Assembly (NCBI GenBank): GCA_900541725.1
Contig: UQLB01000008.1
Location: 28,113 to 92,112 of the forward strand
DNA from: an uncultured Collinsella sp.
Lineage (GTDB): Bacteria > Actinomycetota > Coriobacteriia > Coriobacteriales > Coriobacteriaceae
Direction of reading: 5' to 3'
Length of the DNA: 64,000 nucleotides
In this document: one piece after another, positions 16,328-25,889 of the stretch
Layout of the letters: the number at the start of each line of letters is the position of its first letter
How positions within the stretch are numbered: position 1 is the first letter of the stretch
Made by a program: the position numbers and the translations under genes
The notes under the pieces: model-generated
Database searches by the model: none
Seen by the model: the letters and a program-made list of their open reading frames with translations, nothing else
Told to the model about the DNA's origin: nothing

Positions 16328-16356
16328 TTGAGAATGAGAATCATCTTTAATACGAT
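16328..16356 (+). promoter_or_regulatory. promoter of the purine permease with overlapping Fur-like box
   Basis: TTGAGA (16328-16333), a 17-base spacer and TACGAT (16351-16356) fit sigma-70. GAGAATGAGAATCATCTTT (16330-16348) matches the classical 19-base Fur box at 14 positions and overlaps both the -35 and the spacer, as a repressor site would. The gap 16092-16443 holds the divergent promoters of the regulator and the permease; the regulator's own promoter was not identified. Confidence 0.55.
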
Positions 16357-16443
16357 ATGCAACGAAGGCACAACCTCAACCCCGCACTGCGTCACAATAG
16401 AGCGTTAGATGCGAAAACAACTATTTCGAGGATTGGTGGTCAA

Positions 16444-17838
16444 ATGACCCAGGAGACGGTTACGAACGGCACTGAAGCCCTGTTCACTCGCGAAGGCATG
16501 CCGCCCGTTAAGGAAATGATCCCGTGTGCCCTTCAGCATGTACTGGCATCGTTTGCCGGCATCATTACCCCGGCGGTCATCATGGCCGGCGTCTACGGCT
16601 TTAATAGCCAGCAGAGCACCGACATCATTCAGGTTGCACTCATTCTTTCGGCGATCGACACGGCCCTTCAGGCCTTCGCTCCCTTCCGTCGCATTGGCGG
16701 CGGCCTGCCCATCGTCATGGGCGTTTCGTTCGCGTTCCTGCCGGCCCTTCAGGCCATGGGCGCCTCGGGCTTTAGTTTTGGCGCGCTGCTGGGCGGCGAG
16801 ATCGTTGGCGGTGCCGTCGCGGTCCTCTTTGGTCTGGCCTACAGCAAGATTAAGTGGCTGTTCCCGCCCGTCGTGACCGGCACGGTCATCTTCTCCATTG
16901 GCGTCTCTCTCTATCCCACGGCCGTCAAATACATGGCCGGTGGCATGGGCACGCCGTTGTGGGGCACCCCGCAGGCATGGTGCGTCGCTCTTATCACCTT
17001 CGCCGTCGTCTTCGCGCTCGCCAACTTTGGAAAGGGCACGCTCAAGCTGGGATCCGTGTTCTTTGGCATGATCGTTGGCATGATCGTTTCGATCCCCTTT
17101 GGCATGATCGACTTCTCCAGCGTCGCCACCGCTCAGGTCTTCGCTCTTCCCAAGCTCATGCCCTACGCGCTCGAGTTTGATCCCGAGGTCTGCATTACCC
17201 TCGCCGTCGTGTTCCCCATGGTTGCCATCCAGGTTATCGGTGACGTCTCCGCCGCCTGCCTGGGCTCCATCGACCGTATGCCCACCGAGCGCGAGCTCTC
17301 CGGCGCTATCGTGTCCCAGGGCCTCACTTCTATGGTCGGCGGCCTGCTGGGCGGTCTTCCCACCAGCGCCCTTGGCCAGAACGTGGGCATCATCTGCTCC
17401 AACAAGGTCGTCAACAAGTGGGTCTTTGTGATCATCGCGGCCGTCTTTGCCATCGCCGGTCTGTTCCCGCAGCTCTCTGCCGTCCTTTCCGCTATCCCGC
17501 AGCCCGTCATCGGCGGCGCGACCGTCGGCGTCTTTGGCACCATCACCATGAACGGTGTGCGCATGTTCACCCGCGAGGGCCTCACGCAGCGCACCACCAC
17601 CATCGTCGGTACCTCCGTCGTCTTTGGCCTGGGTATCTGGATGGCCAGCGGTTGCCTTGCCGGCGAGGGTATGCCTACCTGGGTGTCCACCGTCATCGGC
17701 TCCAACGCCGTGACTCCCACCGCCATCATGGCCATCGTGCTCAACCTGATCCTTCCGCAGACGCCGGTCGTGGCTCAGCACATCGATGCCGCCAAGGATG
17801 CCGCTGTGAATCTGGTCCTGCCCGAGAGCAAGAAGTAA
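16444..17838 (+). CDS. NCS2 family purine permease (uric acid/xanthine type)
   Basis: A 464-residue inner-membrane transporter of the nucleobase-ascorbate (NCS2) family with about 14 hydrophobic segments. Family features are ALQHVLASFAGIITPAV in helix 1 with the conserved His, and the motif QNVGIICSNK in helix 10 region, close to the purine-type signature Q-N-x-G. E. coli's cluster carries the uric acid permease UacT (YgfU) in the same context, so uric acid or xanthine is the likely cargo. ATG 16444 is preferred (TM1 then starts at about residue 20); an ATG 29 codons upstream lacks an RBS. The spacer to ssnA (196 bases) has hairpins but no T-run, so both may be cotranscribed. Confidence 0.88.
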   Translation: MTQETVTNGTEALFTREGMPPVKEMIPCALQHVLASFAGIITPAVIMAGVYGFNSQQSTDIIQVALILSAIDTALQAFAPFRRIGGGLPIVMGVSFAFLPALQAMGASGFSFGALLGGEIVGGAVAVLFGLAYSKIKWLFPPVVTGTVIFSIGVSLYPTAVKYMAGGMGTPLWGTPQAWCVALITFAVVFALANFGKGTLKLGSVFFGMIVGMIVSIPFGMIDFSSVATAQVFALPKLMPYALEFDPEVCITLAVVFPMVAIQVIGDVSAACLGSIDRMPTERELSGAIVSQGLTSMVGGLLGGLPTSALGQNVGIICSNKVVNKWVFVIIAAVFAIAGLFPQLSAVLSAIPQPVIGGATVGVFGTITMNGVRMFTREGLTQRTTTIVGTSVVFGLGIWMASGCLAGEGMPTWVSTVIGSNAVTPTAIMAIVLNLILPQTPVVAQHIDAAKDAAVNLVLPESKK

Positions 17839-17856
17839 CCAATTCGGTGCTATTCG

Positions 17857-17887
17857 CCGGCGGACGCATCGCCTCGTCCGCCGGCGC
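17857..17887 (+). other. hairpin in the permease-ssnA spacer
   Basis: CGCCGGCGGAC pairs perfectly with GTCCGCCGGCG over a 9-base loop. Two weaker hairpins follow (around 17909 and 17993-18018). No T-run is present, so these look like mRNA-stability or processing structures. Confidence 0.5.
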
Positions 17888-18034
17888 CATGCGGCGCCAA
17901 GCCGCACTTCAAAGGGCTTGTCCCTTTGGTGAAGCGTTGACGGGAGAGGGCCCGTTTCCGGTGTAGGCCGGCGCTTCGCACTTCCGCCATGTCAGAGGTG
18001 TCAAACCCCGCCTCTGATGTTGAAGGGAGCATTT

Positions 18035-19390
18035 ATGCTTCTGGTCGCTAACGGTTCCGTCTTTACCCGCAACGCTCAGACTCCGTTCATTCCCAACGGT
18101 GCGGTCGCCATTGACGGAGATACGATTGTCGAAGTGGGCCCCGAGCGCGAGCTCAAGGCCAAGTACCCGGATGCCGAGTACGTCGACGCCCAGGGCAACC
18201 TCATCATGCCCGGACTTATCAACTGCCACACCCACATCTACTCGGGTCTGGCCCGCGGCCTTGCCATTAAGGGCTGCAACCCCACCAACTTCTTGGAGAA
18301 TCTCGAGCAGCAGTGGTGGAAGATCGACGACAACCTGACGCTCGACGGCACCAAGGCCAGCGCCTATGCCACGATTTTGGACTCCATCCGTGATGGCGTC
18401 ACCACGATCTTCGATCACCATGCGAGCTTCTGCGAGATTCCGGGAAGCCTCTTTACCATTAAGGATGCAGCTCAGGAGCTGGGCATGCGTTCGTGCCTGT
18501 GCTACGAGGTCTCCGATCGCCGCGGCCAGGAAAAGTGCGACCAGGCCATTGCCGAGAACGCCGAATTTGCCCAGTGGGCCGCCAAGGAGCGTCGCGATAA
18601 CGACAACCACATGATCGCCGCCATGTTTGGCGGACATGCTACCTTTACGCTTTCGGACGAGACCATGGATAAGATGGCCGAGGCCAACAACGGCCTGACC
18701 GGCTTCCACATCCATGTGTGCGAGGGCATGAACGACGTGTGGGACTCCCGCCTCAACCGCGGTGGCATCAGCCCCGTCGAGCGCCTGCTGCAGCACAACC
18801 TGCTGGGTCCCGACACCATGCTGGGCCACTGCATCCACGTGACGCCTGCCGAGATGGATATCGTCAAGGAGTCCGGCACTTGGCTGGTCAACAACCCCGA
18901 ATCCAATATGGGCAACGCCGTGGGCTGCGCCCCCGTGCTCGAGTTCTTCCGCCGCGGCATCCCCGTGTGCATGGGCACCGACGCCTACACCCACGATATG
19001 CTCGAGAGCCTTAAGGTCTTCCTGATTATTCAGCGCCACAACGCCGCCATGCCCAACGTGGGCTGGTGCGAGGCCATGACGATGCTGTTCGAGAACAACG
19101 CCAAGATGGCGAGCAAGTACTTCGATCGCAAGCTCGGCGTGCTCGAGGCCGGCGCTGCCGCCGACGTCATCGTTATGGACTACAAGCCCTTTACGCCGCT
19201 GAGCGAGGAGAATATCGACGGCCACATGCTCTTTGGCATGATGGGCAAAAACTGCCGCACCACCATCATCAACGGCAAGGTCCTGTACAAGGATCGCGAG
19301 TTCGTTGGCATTGATGAGGACAAGATCAACGCGTGGACCATGGCCGAGTCCAAGAAGCTCTGGAGCACGCTCAACGATCGCACCTACTAA
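18035..19390 (+). CDS. ssnA: SsnA, selenium-metabolism-linked amidohydrolase
   Basis: A 451-residue metal-dependent hydrolase of the amidohydrolase superfamily (guanine deaminase/TrzN-like). The metal-binding motif NCHTHIYSG is at residues 63-71 (His65, His67), with later ligands in LGHCIH and GTDAYTHD. SsnA is a marker of genomes with selenium-dependent molybdenum hydroxylases and belongs to the anaerobic purine cluster, where it is thought to cleave a ring-opened purine intermediate. The exact reaction is not evident from sequence. ATG 18035 has RBS AAGGGAG; an in-frame start 6 codons earlier overlaps that RBS. Confidence 0.92.
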   Translation: MLLVANGSVFTRNAQTPFIPNGAVAIDGDTIVEVGPERELKAKYPDAEYVDAQGNLIMPGLINCHTHIYSGLARGLAIKGCNPTNFLENLEQQWWKIDDNLTLDGTKASAYATILDSIRDGVTTIFDHHASFCEIPGSLFTIKDAAQELGMRSCLCYEVSDRRGQEKCDQAIAENAEFAQWAAKERRDNDNHMIAAMFGGHATFTLSDETMDKMAEANNGLTGFHIHVCEGMNDVWDSRLNRGGISPVERLLQHNLLGPDTMLGHCIHVTPAEMDIVKESGTWLVNNPESNMGNAVGCAPVLEFFRRGIPVCMGTDAYTHDMLESLKVFLIIQRHNAAMPNVGWCEAMTMLFENNAKMASKYFDRKLGVLEAGAAADVIVMDYKPFTPLSEENIDGHMLFGMMGKNCRTTIINGKVLYKDREFVGIDEDKINAWTMAESKKLWSTLNDRTY

Positions 19391-19405
19391 TTCACAAGTA
19401 GATTC

Positions 19406-19441
19406 GCGCGCGTCGGATGTTTCGCCACATCCGGCGCGCGC
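19406..19441 (+). other. GC-rich hairpin between ssnA and ygfK
   Basis: Bases 19406-19419 pair with 19428-19441 (14 pairs, one G-U), loop of 8. No T-run follows; it may insulate or stabilise the two parts of the transcript. Confidence 0.5.
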
Positions 19442-19539
19442 ATAGGCGGCCTCCGCGGGGTCGCCGGCGCTGTGCTAGCGCTACACCGTATTTGCGCCCG
19501 CCGCGCGGTCTCGCCGGGCGTTACAGAGAGGAACTCATT

Positions 19540-22539
19540 ATGAGCGACATCATGAGGCCGATCCCGTTTTCGCAGCTGATGAACTGGATCATCGAGGAGC
19601 ACAAGACTCAGGGCGCCGTCTTTGGCGTGCGCAAGATGGTCACGACCAACCAGGAGGGCGCGCTTCCCATTTTTGACGAGCGCATCGAGACTCCGTTTGG
19701 CCCGGCCGCCGGTCCCAATACGCAGTTGGCCCAGAACATTGTGGCATCCTACGTGGCCGGTTCCCGCTTCTTTGAGCTCAAGACCGTTCAGGTTATGGAC
19801 GGCGAGGAGCTCTCCAAGTGTGTCAACAAGCCCTGCATTGTGGCGCAGGACGAGTGCTACAACTGCGAGTGGTCGACCGAGCTCGAGGTTCCGCAGGCCT
19901 TTGCCGAGTACGTGAAGGCATGGTTTGCCTGCCACCTGATCGCTCGCGAGTACGGCCTGGGCAGCCCGGATGGTTTTGTCTTCAACATGTCCGTGGGTTA
20001 TGACCTCGAGGGCATCAAGAGCCCCAAGGTCGATGCGTACATTGAGGGCATGAAGGACGCCAGCGGCTCCGAGGTTTGGAACGAGTGCCGCACGTGGGCG
20101 CTCGCCAACCTGGACAAGTTTGAGAATGTCGATGCCGCGTTTGTCGAGTCCATCCCGGCGCGCGTCTCCAACTCCATTACCGAGTCCACGCTGCATGGCT
20201 GCCCGCCGGCGGAGATCGAGCGCATCGCGACCTATCTGATTACCGAGAAGGGTCTCAACACCTACATCAAGTGCAACCCCACGCTGCTGGGCTATGAGTT
20301 TGCTCGCCAGCGCCTCAACGAGCTGGGCTTCGACTACATCGTCTTCGATGACACGCACTTCCGCGAGGATCTGCAGTGGGTCGACGCTGTGCCCATGTTT
20401 GAGTGTCTGATTGCCCTGTGTGCCGAGCGCGGCCTGGAGTTTGGCGTCAAGCTGACCAACACGTTCCCCGTCGACGTGACGAGGAACGAGCTGCCCTCCA
20501 CCGAGATGTACATGTCCGGCCGTTCGCTGTTCTCGCTGACCATCGAGGCCGCCCGTCGCATTACCGAGCAGTTCGATGGCAAGCTGCGCATTAGCTACTC
20601 TGGCGGTGCTACGGTCTACAACATCCGCGCCCTGTACGATGCCGGCATTTGGCCCGTCACCCTGGCGACCGACGTACTCAAGCCTGGTGGCTACGAGCGC
20701 TTTAGCCAGATGGCTGGCGAGTTTACCGACCTGGATGGCAAGCCGTTCGCGGGCGTCTCTCTCGAGGCCGTGACTGCGATCCAGACCGACTCGCTCACCA
20801 ACCCGCTCTACAAGAAGCCGCTGCGCCCGCTGCCCGACCGCAAGGTCGCCGGCAAGAGCCCGCTTTCCGACTGCTTTACCACGCCGTGCCGCACGAGCTG
20901 CCCCATCCAGCAGGATATTCCCGCCTATCTGGCGGCTGTTGACGAGGGCCGCTACGAGGACGCACTCAACATCATCATCGAGCGCAACGCCCTGCCGTTC
21001 ATCACCGGTACCATCTGCCCGCATCCCTGCGGCCGTGCCTGCGAGCGTGCGTTCTACGAGCCCGAGGGCGCCCAGATCCGCGCCAGCAAGCTCAAGGCCG
21101 CCCGCGAGGCCATGACGGCCGTGCTGCCCAAGCTGCGCGCCCAGGCCATCGCCAACGACGGCGAGCGCAACGTTGCCGTTATCGGCGGCGGCCCGGCCGG
21201 CCTGGCGACGGCGTTCTTCCTGACGCGTGCCGGCGTGCCCGTCACCATCTTCGAGGCCCGCGATTCGCTCGGCGGCGTGGTCCGTCACGTGATCCCCGAG
21301 TTCCGTATCGCCAGTGACGATATCTCTCACGATGCCGAGCTCTGCTTGGCCTTTGGCGCCAAGGTACAGCTCAATGCTCGCGTGGATTCCATTGAAGAGC
21401 TCAAGGCCCAGGGCTTTACCAACGTGGTCGTGGCCACCGGTGCCTGGATGCCCGGCTCTGCGGGCTTGGGCGAGGGTGCCGAGCTCGACGTGCTGGAGTT
21501 CCTCGAGGCCGCCAAGAAGGGCGAGAAGCTCGAGCTGGGCGAGGATGTCGTAGTCATTGGCGCCGGTAACACCGCTATGGATGCGGCTCGCGTGGCCAAG
21601 CGCCTGGCTGGTGTGAAGAACGTGCGTCTGGTGTATCGTCGCACCAAGAAGCAGATGCCCGCCGACGAGGAAGAGCTTGATCTTGCTCTTGCCGACGGCG
21701 TTGAGTTCTGCGAGCTGCTGGCGCCCAAGGCACTCAACGGCGCCGTGCTGACCTGCGACGTTATGGGGCTTGGCGAGCCGGATGCAAGCGGCCGCCGCAG
21801 CCCCGTCGCCACGGGCGAGACCGTCGAGCTTCCCGCCACCACGGTGATCTGCGCCGTGGGCGAGAGCATCGATGCCAGCCTGTACGACGCCGCGGGCGTC
21901 GAGCACGACCGTCGCGGCCGCCTTGCCGCCACCTCCACCGGCGTCGAGGGCGTTTGGGCTGCCGGTGACTGCCGTCGCGGTCCGGCCACCGTGGTCGAGG
22001 CTATCGCCGACGCTGCCGAGGTCGCCCGCGCCATCGCCGGCGTGGACTTTAACAAGTACGCCGACTGCAACGAGCAGGCCGGCCGCGAGGACACCTGCTA
22101 CGAGCGCAAGGGTACGCTCTGCCGCGACAAGCGCAACTGCACCAAGACCCGCTGCCTGGGCTGCGGCTCGGTGTGCGAGGTCTGCTGCGATGTGTGCCCC
22201 AACCGCGCCAACGTGGCAATTAAGGTGCCGGGCCTGGCCAAGCATCAGGTCGTCCATGTCGACGGCATGTGCAACGAATGCGGTAACTGCGCCGTGTTCT
22301 GCCCCTACCAGGAGGGTCGTCCCTACAAGGACAAGCTCACCCTGTTCTGGAGCGAGCAGGACATGGAGAACTCCGAGAACGAGGGCTTCCTGGCCGTGGA
22401 CGAGGACCACTTTAAGGTTCGCGTCGCCGGCACGGTCCGCACCGTCTCGGTCGATGCCGTCAACACCGGTCTTCCCGAGGCCGTCCGCCTGACCATCAGG
22501 GCCGTGCGCGACAACTATTCGTACCTTCTTAAGAAATAG
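19540..22539 (+). CDS. ygfK: YgfK, selenate-reductase-like flavin/iron-sulphur oxidoreductase
   Basis: A 999-residue modular redox protein. Residues 1 to about 430 resemble a dihydroorotate-dehydrogenase-type flavin domain; about 440-530 is the Cys-rich GltD-type linker (CFTTPCRTSCPIQQD, CPHPCGRACER); about 540-830 is a pyridine nucleotide-disulphide oxidoreductase module with VIGGGPAGLATAFF and VVVIGAGNTAMDAA; the end has two ferredoxin-like clusters (CLGCGSVCEVCCDVCP and CNECGNCAVFCP). It was named a putative selenate reductase subunit, but in the purine cluster it more likely passes electrons between NAD(P)H and the molybdenum hydroxylase or reduces a pyrimidine-like ring (inference). ATG 19540 has RBS GAGAGG. 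The ferredoxin gene follows after 11 bases. Confidence 0.93.
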   Translation: MSDIMRPIPFSQLMNWIIEEHKTQGAVFGVRKMVTTNQEGALPIFDERIETPFGPAAGPNTQLAQNIVASYVAGSRFFELKTVQVMDGEELSKCVNKPCIVAQDECYNCEWSTELEVPQAFAEYVKAWFACHLIAREYGLGSPDGFVFNMSVGYDLEGIKSPKVDAYIEGMKDASGSEVWNECRTWALANLDKFENVDAAFVESIPARVSNSITESTLHGCPPAEIERIATYLITEKGLNTYIKCNPTLLGYEFARQRLNELGFDYIVFDDTHFREDLQWVDAVPMFECLIALCAERGLEFGVKLTNTFPVDVTRNELPSTEMYMSGRSLFSLTIEAARRITEQFDGKLRISYSGGATVYNIRALYDAGIWPVTLATDVLKPGGYERFSQMAGEFTDLDGKPFAGVSLEAVTAIQTDSLTNPLYKKPLRPLPDRKVAGKSPLSDCFTTPCRTSCPIQQDIPAYLAAVDEGRYEDALNIIIERNALPFITGTICPHPCGRACERAFYEPEGAQIRASKLKAAREAMTAVLPKLRAQAIANDGERNVAVIGGGPAGLATAFFLTRAGVPVTIFEARDSLGGVVRHVIPEFRIASDDISHDAELCLAFGAKVQLNARVDSIEELKAQGFTNVVVATGAWMPGSAGLGEGAELDVLEFLEAAKKGEKLELGEDVVVIGAGNTAMDAARVAKRLAGVKNVRLVYRRTKKQMPADEEELDLALADGVEFCELLAPKALNGAVLTCDVMGLGEPDASGRRSPVATGETVELPATTVICAVGESIDASLYDAAGVEHDRRGRLAATSTGVEGVWAAGDCRRGPATVVEAIADAAEVARAIAGVDFNKYADCNEQAGREDTCYERKGTLCRDKRNCTKTRCLGCGSVCEVCCDVCPNRANVAIKVPGLAKHQVVHVDGMCNECGNCAVFCPYQEGRPYKDKLTLFWSEQDMENSENEGFLAVDEDHFKVRVAGTVRTVSVDAVNTGLPEAVRLTIRAVRDNYSYLLKK

Positions 22540-22550
22540 GCGAGTCTCTT

Positions 22551-23030
22551 ATGGCCAAATCCATTCAACATAACGTGGCCTACGTTGCCTGCGGAAGTGG
22601 TTGCGCTTCCGCAGGCGGCGACGCCCGCTGCAGCGAAGGCTGCATTGGCTGTGGCGCCTGCGTCACGGCCTGCCCCTACGGCGCCATTGCGCTGGTCGAT
22701 GGCATCGCCCGCGTGGATCGCTCCAAGTGCACGGGCTGTGGCCTGTGCGGCATGGCGTGCCCGCAGCGCGTGATTGCCTTCGTTCCCGGCTACCAGAACA
22801 TTCTGGTGCGCTGCAACAACACCGATAAGGGCGCCATCGCTCGCAAGATCTGCGACACGAGCTGCATCGGTTGCGGCATGTGCGCTAAAAAGTGCCCTGC
22901 CGGCGCTATCCGCATCGAGGACAACTGCGCCCATATCGACGGCGTGGACTGCCTGTCGTGCGGCATGTGCGCCGTCGTCTGCCCGCATGGCGCCATCCAC
23001 GACCGCACCGGCATCGCCGCCGGCGTGTAG
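22551..23030 (+). CDS. polyferredoxin with four 4Fe-4S motifs
   Basis: A 159-residue iron-sulphur protein with four CxxCxxCxxxCP motifs: CIGCGACVTACP, CTGCGLCGMACP, CIGCGMCAKKCP and CLSCGMCAVVCP, plus extra N-terminal cysteines. The arrangement resembles the ferredoxin part of RnfB but without its membrane helix. Set 11 bases after ygfK and 12 before the XdhD-like gene, it probably carries electrons between them and takes the place of the missing FAD subunit (inference). Confidence 0.9.
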   Translation: MAKSIQHNVAYVACGSGCASAGGDARCSEGCIGCGACVTACPYGAIALVDGIARVDRSKCTGCGLCGMACPQRVIAFVPGYQNILVRCNNTDKGAIARKICDTSCIGCGMCAKKCPAGAIRIEDNCAHIDGVDCLSCGMCAVVCPHGAIHDRTGIAAGV

Positions 23031-23042
23031 AAGGGAATCACC

Positions 23043-25820
23043 ATGGCACAGGAATTCACTTTTACCGTTAACGGCGTCGAGCGCACGACGACGGAGAATA
23101 AACCGCTGCTGCGCTACCTGCGCGACGACCTGCATATCCATTCCGCCAAGGATGGCTGCTCCGAAGGCGCTTGCGGCACCTGCACCATCCATGTGGACGG
23201 TGCGGCCGTCAAGGCGTGCGTACTGACCACCGCTCTTGCCGCCGGTCGCAACATCGTGACCGTCGAGGGCCTGCCCGAGGACGTGCGCGAGGCCTTTGTG
23301 TACGCCTTTGGTGCCGTGGGCGCCGTGCAGTGCGGTTTTTGCATCCCCGGCATGGTCATGGCGGGCGCGGCGCTCATCGCTGAGGACCCCGAGCCCACCG
23401 AGGAGCAGATCAAGTACGCCATTCGCGGTAACGTCTGCCGCTGCACCGGCTACAAGAAGATCATCGAGGGCATTTCGCTGGCAGCTGCGGTGCTCCGCGG
23501 CGAAAAGCAGATCGACGAGGACCTGGAGCGCGGCGACGACTACGGTGTGGGCAAGCGCGCCTTCCGCATCGACGTGCGCAAGAAGGTGCTCGGCGAGGGC
23601 AAGTATCCCGACGACATCGACGAGCTCGATCAGCCGGGCCTGACCTATGCTAGCGCCGTGCGCTCCAAGTATCCGCGCGCCCGCGTGCTCTCCATTGATA
23701 CCTCCAAGGCCGAGGCCCTGCCCGGTGTGGTGGGCATCCTGCGCGCCGAGGACGTGCCGGTCAACCAGGTCGGCCACCTTATCCAGGACTGGGACGTCAT
23801 GATCGCCCAGGGCGATATCACCCGCTGCGTGGGTGACGCCATCGTGCTGGTGGTCGCCGAGGACGAGGCGACGCTCGAGAAGGCTAAGAAGCTCGTAAAG
23901 ATTGATTACGAGCCGCTGGAGCCCGTGCGCAACATTGTCGAGGCTAGGGCTGCCGACGCCCCGCGCCTGCATGACAGTTTCTTTGCCTTCGGCAACACGG
24001 TGGAACTCAAGGACAACGTGTGCCAGAGCCGTCACGTGACGCGCGGCGACGCCGCCAAGGCGCTAGCGGAGAGCGCGTTCACCGTGACGCAGCGCTTTAC
24101 CACGCCCTTTACCGAGCATGCCTTCTTGGAGCCCGAGTGCGCCGTCGCCTTCCCGTACAAGAACGGCGTCAAGGTGCAGTCGACCGACCAGGGTGCCTAC
24201 GATACGCGCAAAGAGTGCGCCCACATGTTTGGCTGGGACAACGAGCCCGAGCGTGTGGTTGTCGAGACCATGCTTGTGGGCGGCGGTTTTGGCGGCAAGG
24301 AGGACGTTTCGATCCAGCACCTGGCCGCGCTTGCTGCCTATAAGCTCCAGCGTCCTGTGAAGTGCAAGCTCACGCGTGCCGAGTCGCTCGCGTTCCATCC
24401 CAAGCGCCACGCCATGGACGGCACCTTTACGCTGGGCTGCGACGCCGAGGGCAACTTTACCGGTCTGGACTGCGAGATCAACTTTGACACCGGCGCCTAC
24501 GCGTCGCTGTGCGGCCCGGTGCTCGAGCGCGCCTGCACGCATGCCGTCGGCCCCTACAAGTACCAGAACACCGACATTCGCGGTTTTGGCTACTACACCA
24601 ACAACCCGCCCGCCGGCGCGTACCGAGGCTTTGGCGTTTGCCAGTCCGAGTTTGCGCTCGAGAGCCTGATCGACCTGCTGGCAGAGAAGGTCGGCCTGGA
24701 TCCGTGGGAGATTCGTTACCGAAACGCCATCGAGCCGGGCGAGGTTTTGCCCAACGGCCAGATTGCCGACTGCTCCACGGCGCTGAAGGAGACGCTGCTC
24801 GAGGTCAAGGATGCCTACTATGCGCATCCCGGACACGCCGGTATCGCCTGCGCCATGAAGAACGCCGGCGTGGGCGTTGGCCTGCCCGATGCCGGCCGCT
24901 GCAAGATTCGCATCGAGGACGGCGTGGCCGTGGTCTATGCCGCCACGTCCGACATCGGCCAGGGTTGCAACACGGTCTTTTTGCAGGACGTTGCCGAGGC
25001 ATGCGGCCTGCCGCTTCGCTGCATCGCCAATGGCGAGTGCTCTACCGAGAACGCTCCCGACTCCGGCACCACGTCTGGCTCGCGTCAGACGGTCGTGACC
25101 GGCGAGGCCGTGCGCGGTGCCGCCTTCCTGCTGCGCGATGCCATGCTTGACATCGAGGCCGGCAAGTCTGCGCCCGCCGCTCCCGTGAATGCGCATGGCG
25201 ACGGCGTCAAGATTGAGTACGACGACGGTCGCGCCTATCAGCTGCGCACGCAGGAGCTCGTCGCCGGCCAGGGCATGCATCCTCAGGATCCCGCGACCGC
25301 CATCAAGGCGCTCGAGGGATGCGAGTTTGGCTACGTGTATCTGGAGCCGACCGACAAGCTGGGTGCGGATGTTCCCAACCCCAAGAGCCACATCTGCTAC
25401 GGTTTTGCCACGCATGTGGTCATTCTGGATGATGACGGCCGCGTGAGCGAGGTCTATGCCGCGCACGATTCCGGCAAGGTGGTCAACCCCATCTCCATCC
25501 AGGGTCAGATCGAAGGCGGCGTGCTCATGGGTATGGGCTATGCGCTTACCGAGGACTGGCCGCTCAAGGACTGCGTGCCCCAGGCAAGGTACGGTACGCT
25601 CGGGCTGTTCCGTGCGCCCGAGATCCCGAATATCCACGCCATCTACGTGGAGAAGGACGAGCTGTTGCCCGTGGCATACGGCGGCAAGGGCATCGGCGAG
25701 ATCGCAACGATCCCCACGGCGCCCGCCGTGCAGAACGCCTACCGCGCGTTCGACGGCAAGCTGCGTCCCGATCTGCCCATGGTGGATACGCCATACAGCC
25801 GCGCCCGTCACCGCGGCTAG
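23043..25820 (+). CDS. xdhD: XdhD-like selenium-dependent molybdenum hydroxylase (xanthine dehydrogenase family)
   Basis: A 925-residue fusion of an iron-sulphur domain and the molybdopterin domain. The first 2Fe-2S cluster uses Cys39, 44, 47 and 59 (CSEGACGTC), the second Cys97, 100, 132 and 134 (CGFC ... CRC). The molybdenum part contains GGGFGGKED, GAYRGFGVCQSE and, near the end, GKGIGEIATIP with the catalytic Glu. Family members hydroxylate purines such as hypoxanthine or xanthine; an FAD domain is absent both in the protein and nearby. YqeB and YqeC in the window suggest a selenium-containing molybdenum cofactor. Named a putative selenate reductase subunit in E. coli. No in-frame UGA is needed. 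A strong terminator follows. Confidence 0.92.
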   Translation: MAQEFTFTVNGVERTTTENKPLLRYLRDDLHIHSAKDGCSEGACGTCTIHVDGAAVKACVLTTALAAGRNIVTVEGLPEDVREAFVYAFGAVGAVQCGFCIPGMVMAGAALIAEDPEPTEEQIKYAIRGNVCRCTGYKKIIEGISLAAAVLRGEKQIDEDLERGDDYGVGKRAFRIDVRKKVLGEGKYPDDIDELDQPGLTYASAVRSKYPRARVLSIDTSKAEALPGVVGILRAEDVPVNQVGHLIQDWDVMIAQGDITRCVGDAIVLVVAEDEATLEKAKKLVKIDYEPLEPVRNIVEARAADAPRLHDSFFAFGNTVELKDNVCQSRHVTRGDAAKALAESAFTVTQRFTTPFTEHAFLEPECAVAFPYKNGVKVQSTDQGAYDTRKECAHMFGWDNEPERVVVETMLVGGGFGGKEDVSIQHLAALAAYKLQRPVKCKLTRAESLAFHPKRHAMDGTFTLGCDAEGNFTGLDCEINFDTGAYASLCGPVLERACTHAVGPYKYQNTDIRGFGYYTNNPPAGAYRGFGVCQSEFALESLIDLLAEKVGLDPWEIRYRNAIEPGEVLPNGQIADCSTALKETLLEVKDAYYAHPGHAGIACAMKNAGVGVGLPDAGRCKIRIEDGVAVVYAATSDIGQGCNTVFLQDVAEACGLPLRCIANGECSTENAPDSGTTSGSRQTVVTGEAVRGAAFLLRDAMLDIEAGKSAPAAPVNAHGDGVKIEYDDGRAYQLRTQELVAGQGMHPQDPATAIKALEGCEFGYVYLEPTDKLGADVPNPKSHICYGFATHVVILDDDGRVSEVYAAHDSGKVVNPISIQGQIEGGVLMGMGYALTEDWPLKDCVPQARYGTLGLFRAPEIPNIHAIYVEKDELLPVAYGGKGIGEIATIPTAPAVQNAYRAFDGKLRPDLPMVDTPYSRARHRG

Positions 25821-25889
25821 GGTAGGGCGCGGACAGCCATTGTTGACGGGCTGTTCGCGCTCAACATCAACTGTATATGCTGCGCCTTT

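Noticed and set aside
16092..16443. Purine or molybdenum cofactor riboswitch upstream of the permease
   Set aside because: No conserved aptamer core or terminator was recognised; a protein-type promoter with Fur-like box explains the visible signals.
19387..22410. Very long open frame (about 1000 codons) antisense to ygfK, and similar ones antisense to the XdhD-like gene and the long U32 gene
   Set aside because: They arise from high GC third positions of the real genes. They lack RBSs and match no protein family, while the opposite strand encodes complete known proteins.
23043..25820. Selenocysteine (in-frame UGA) in the XdhD-like enzyme
   Set aside because: The frame is complete without an internal stop. 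Selenium in this family is thought to be a labile cofactor, not selenocysteine.
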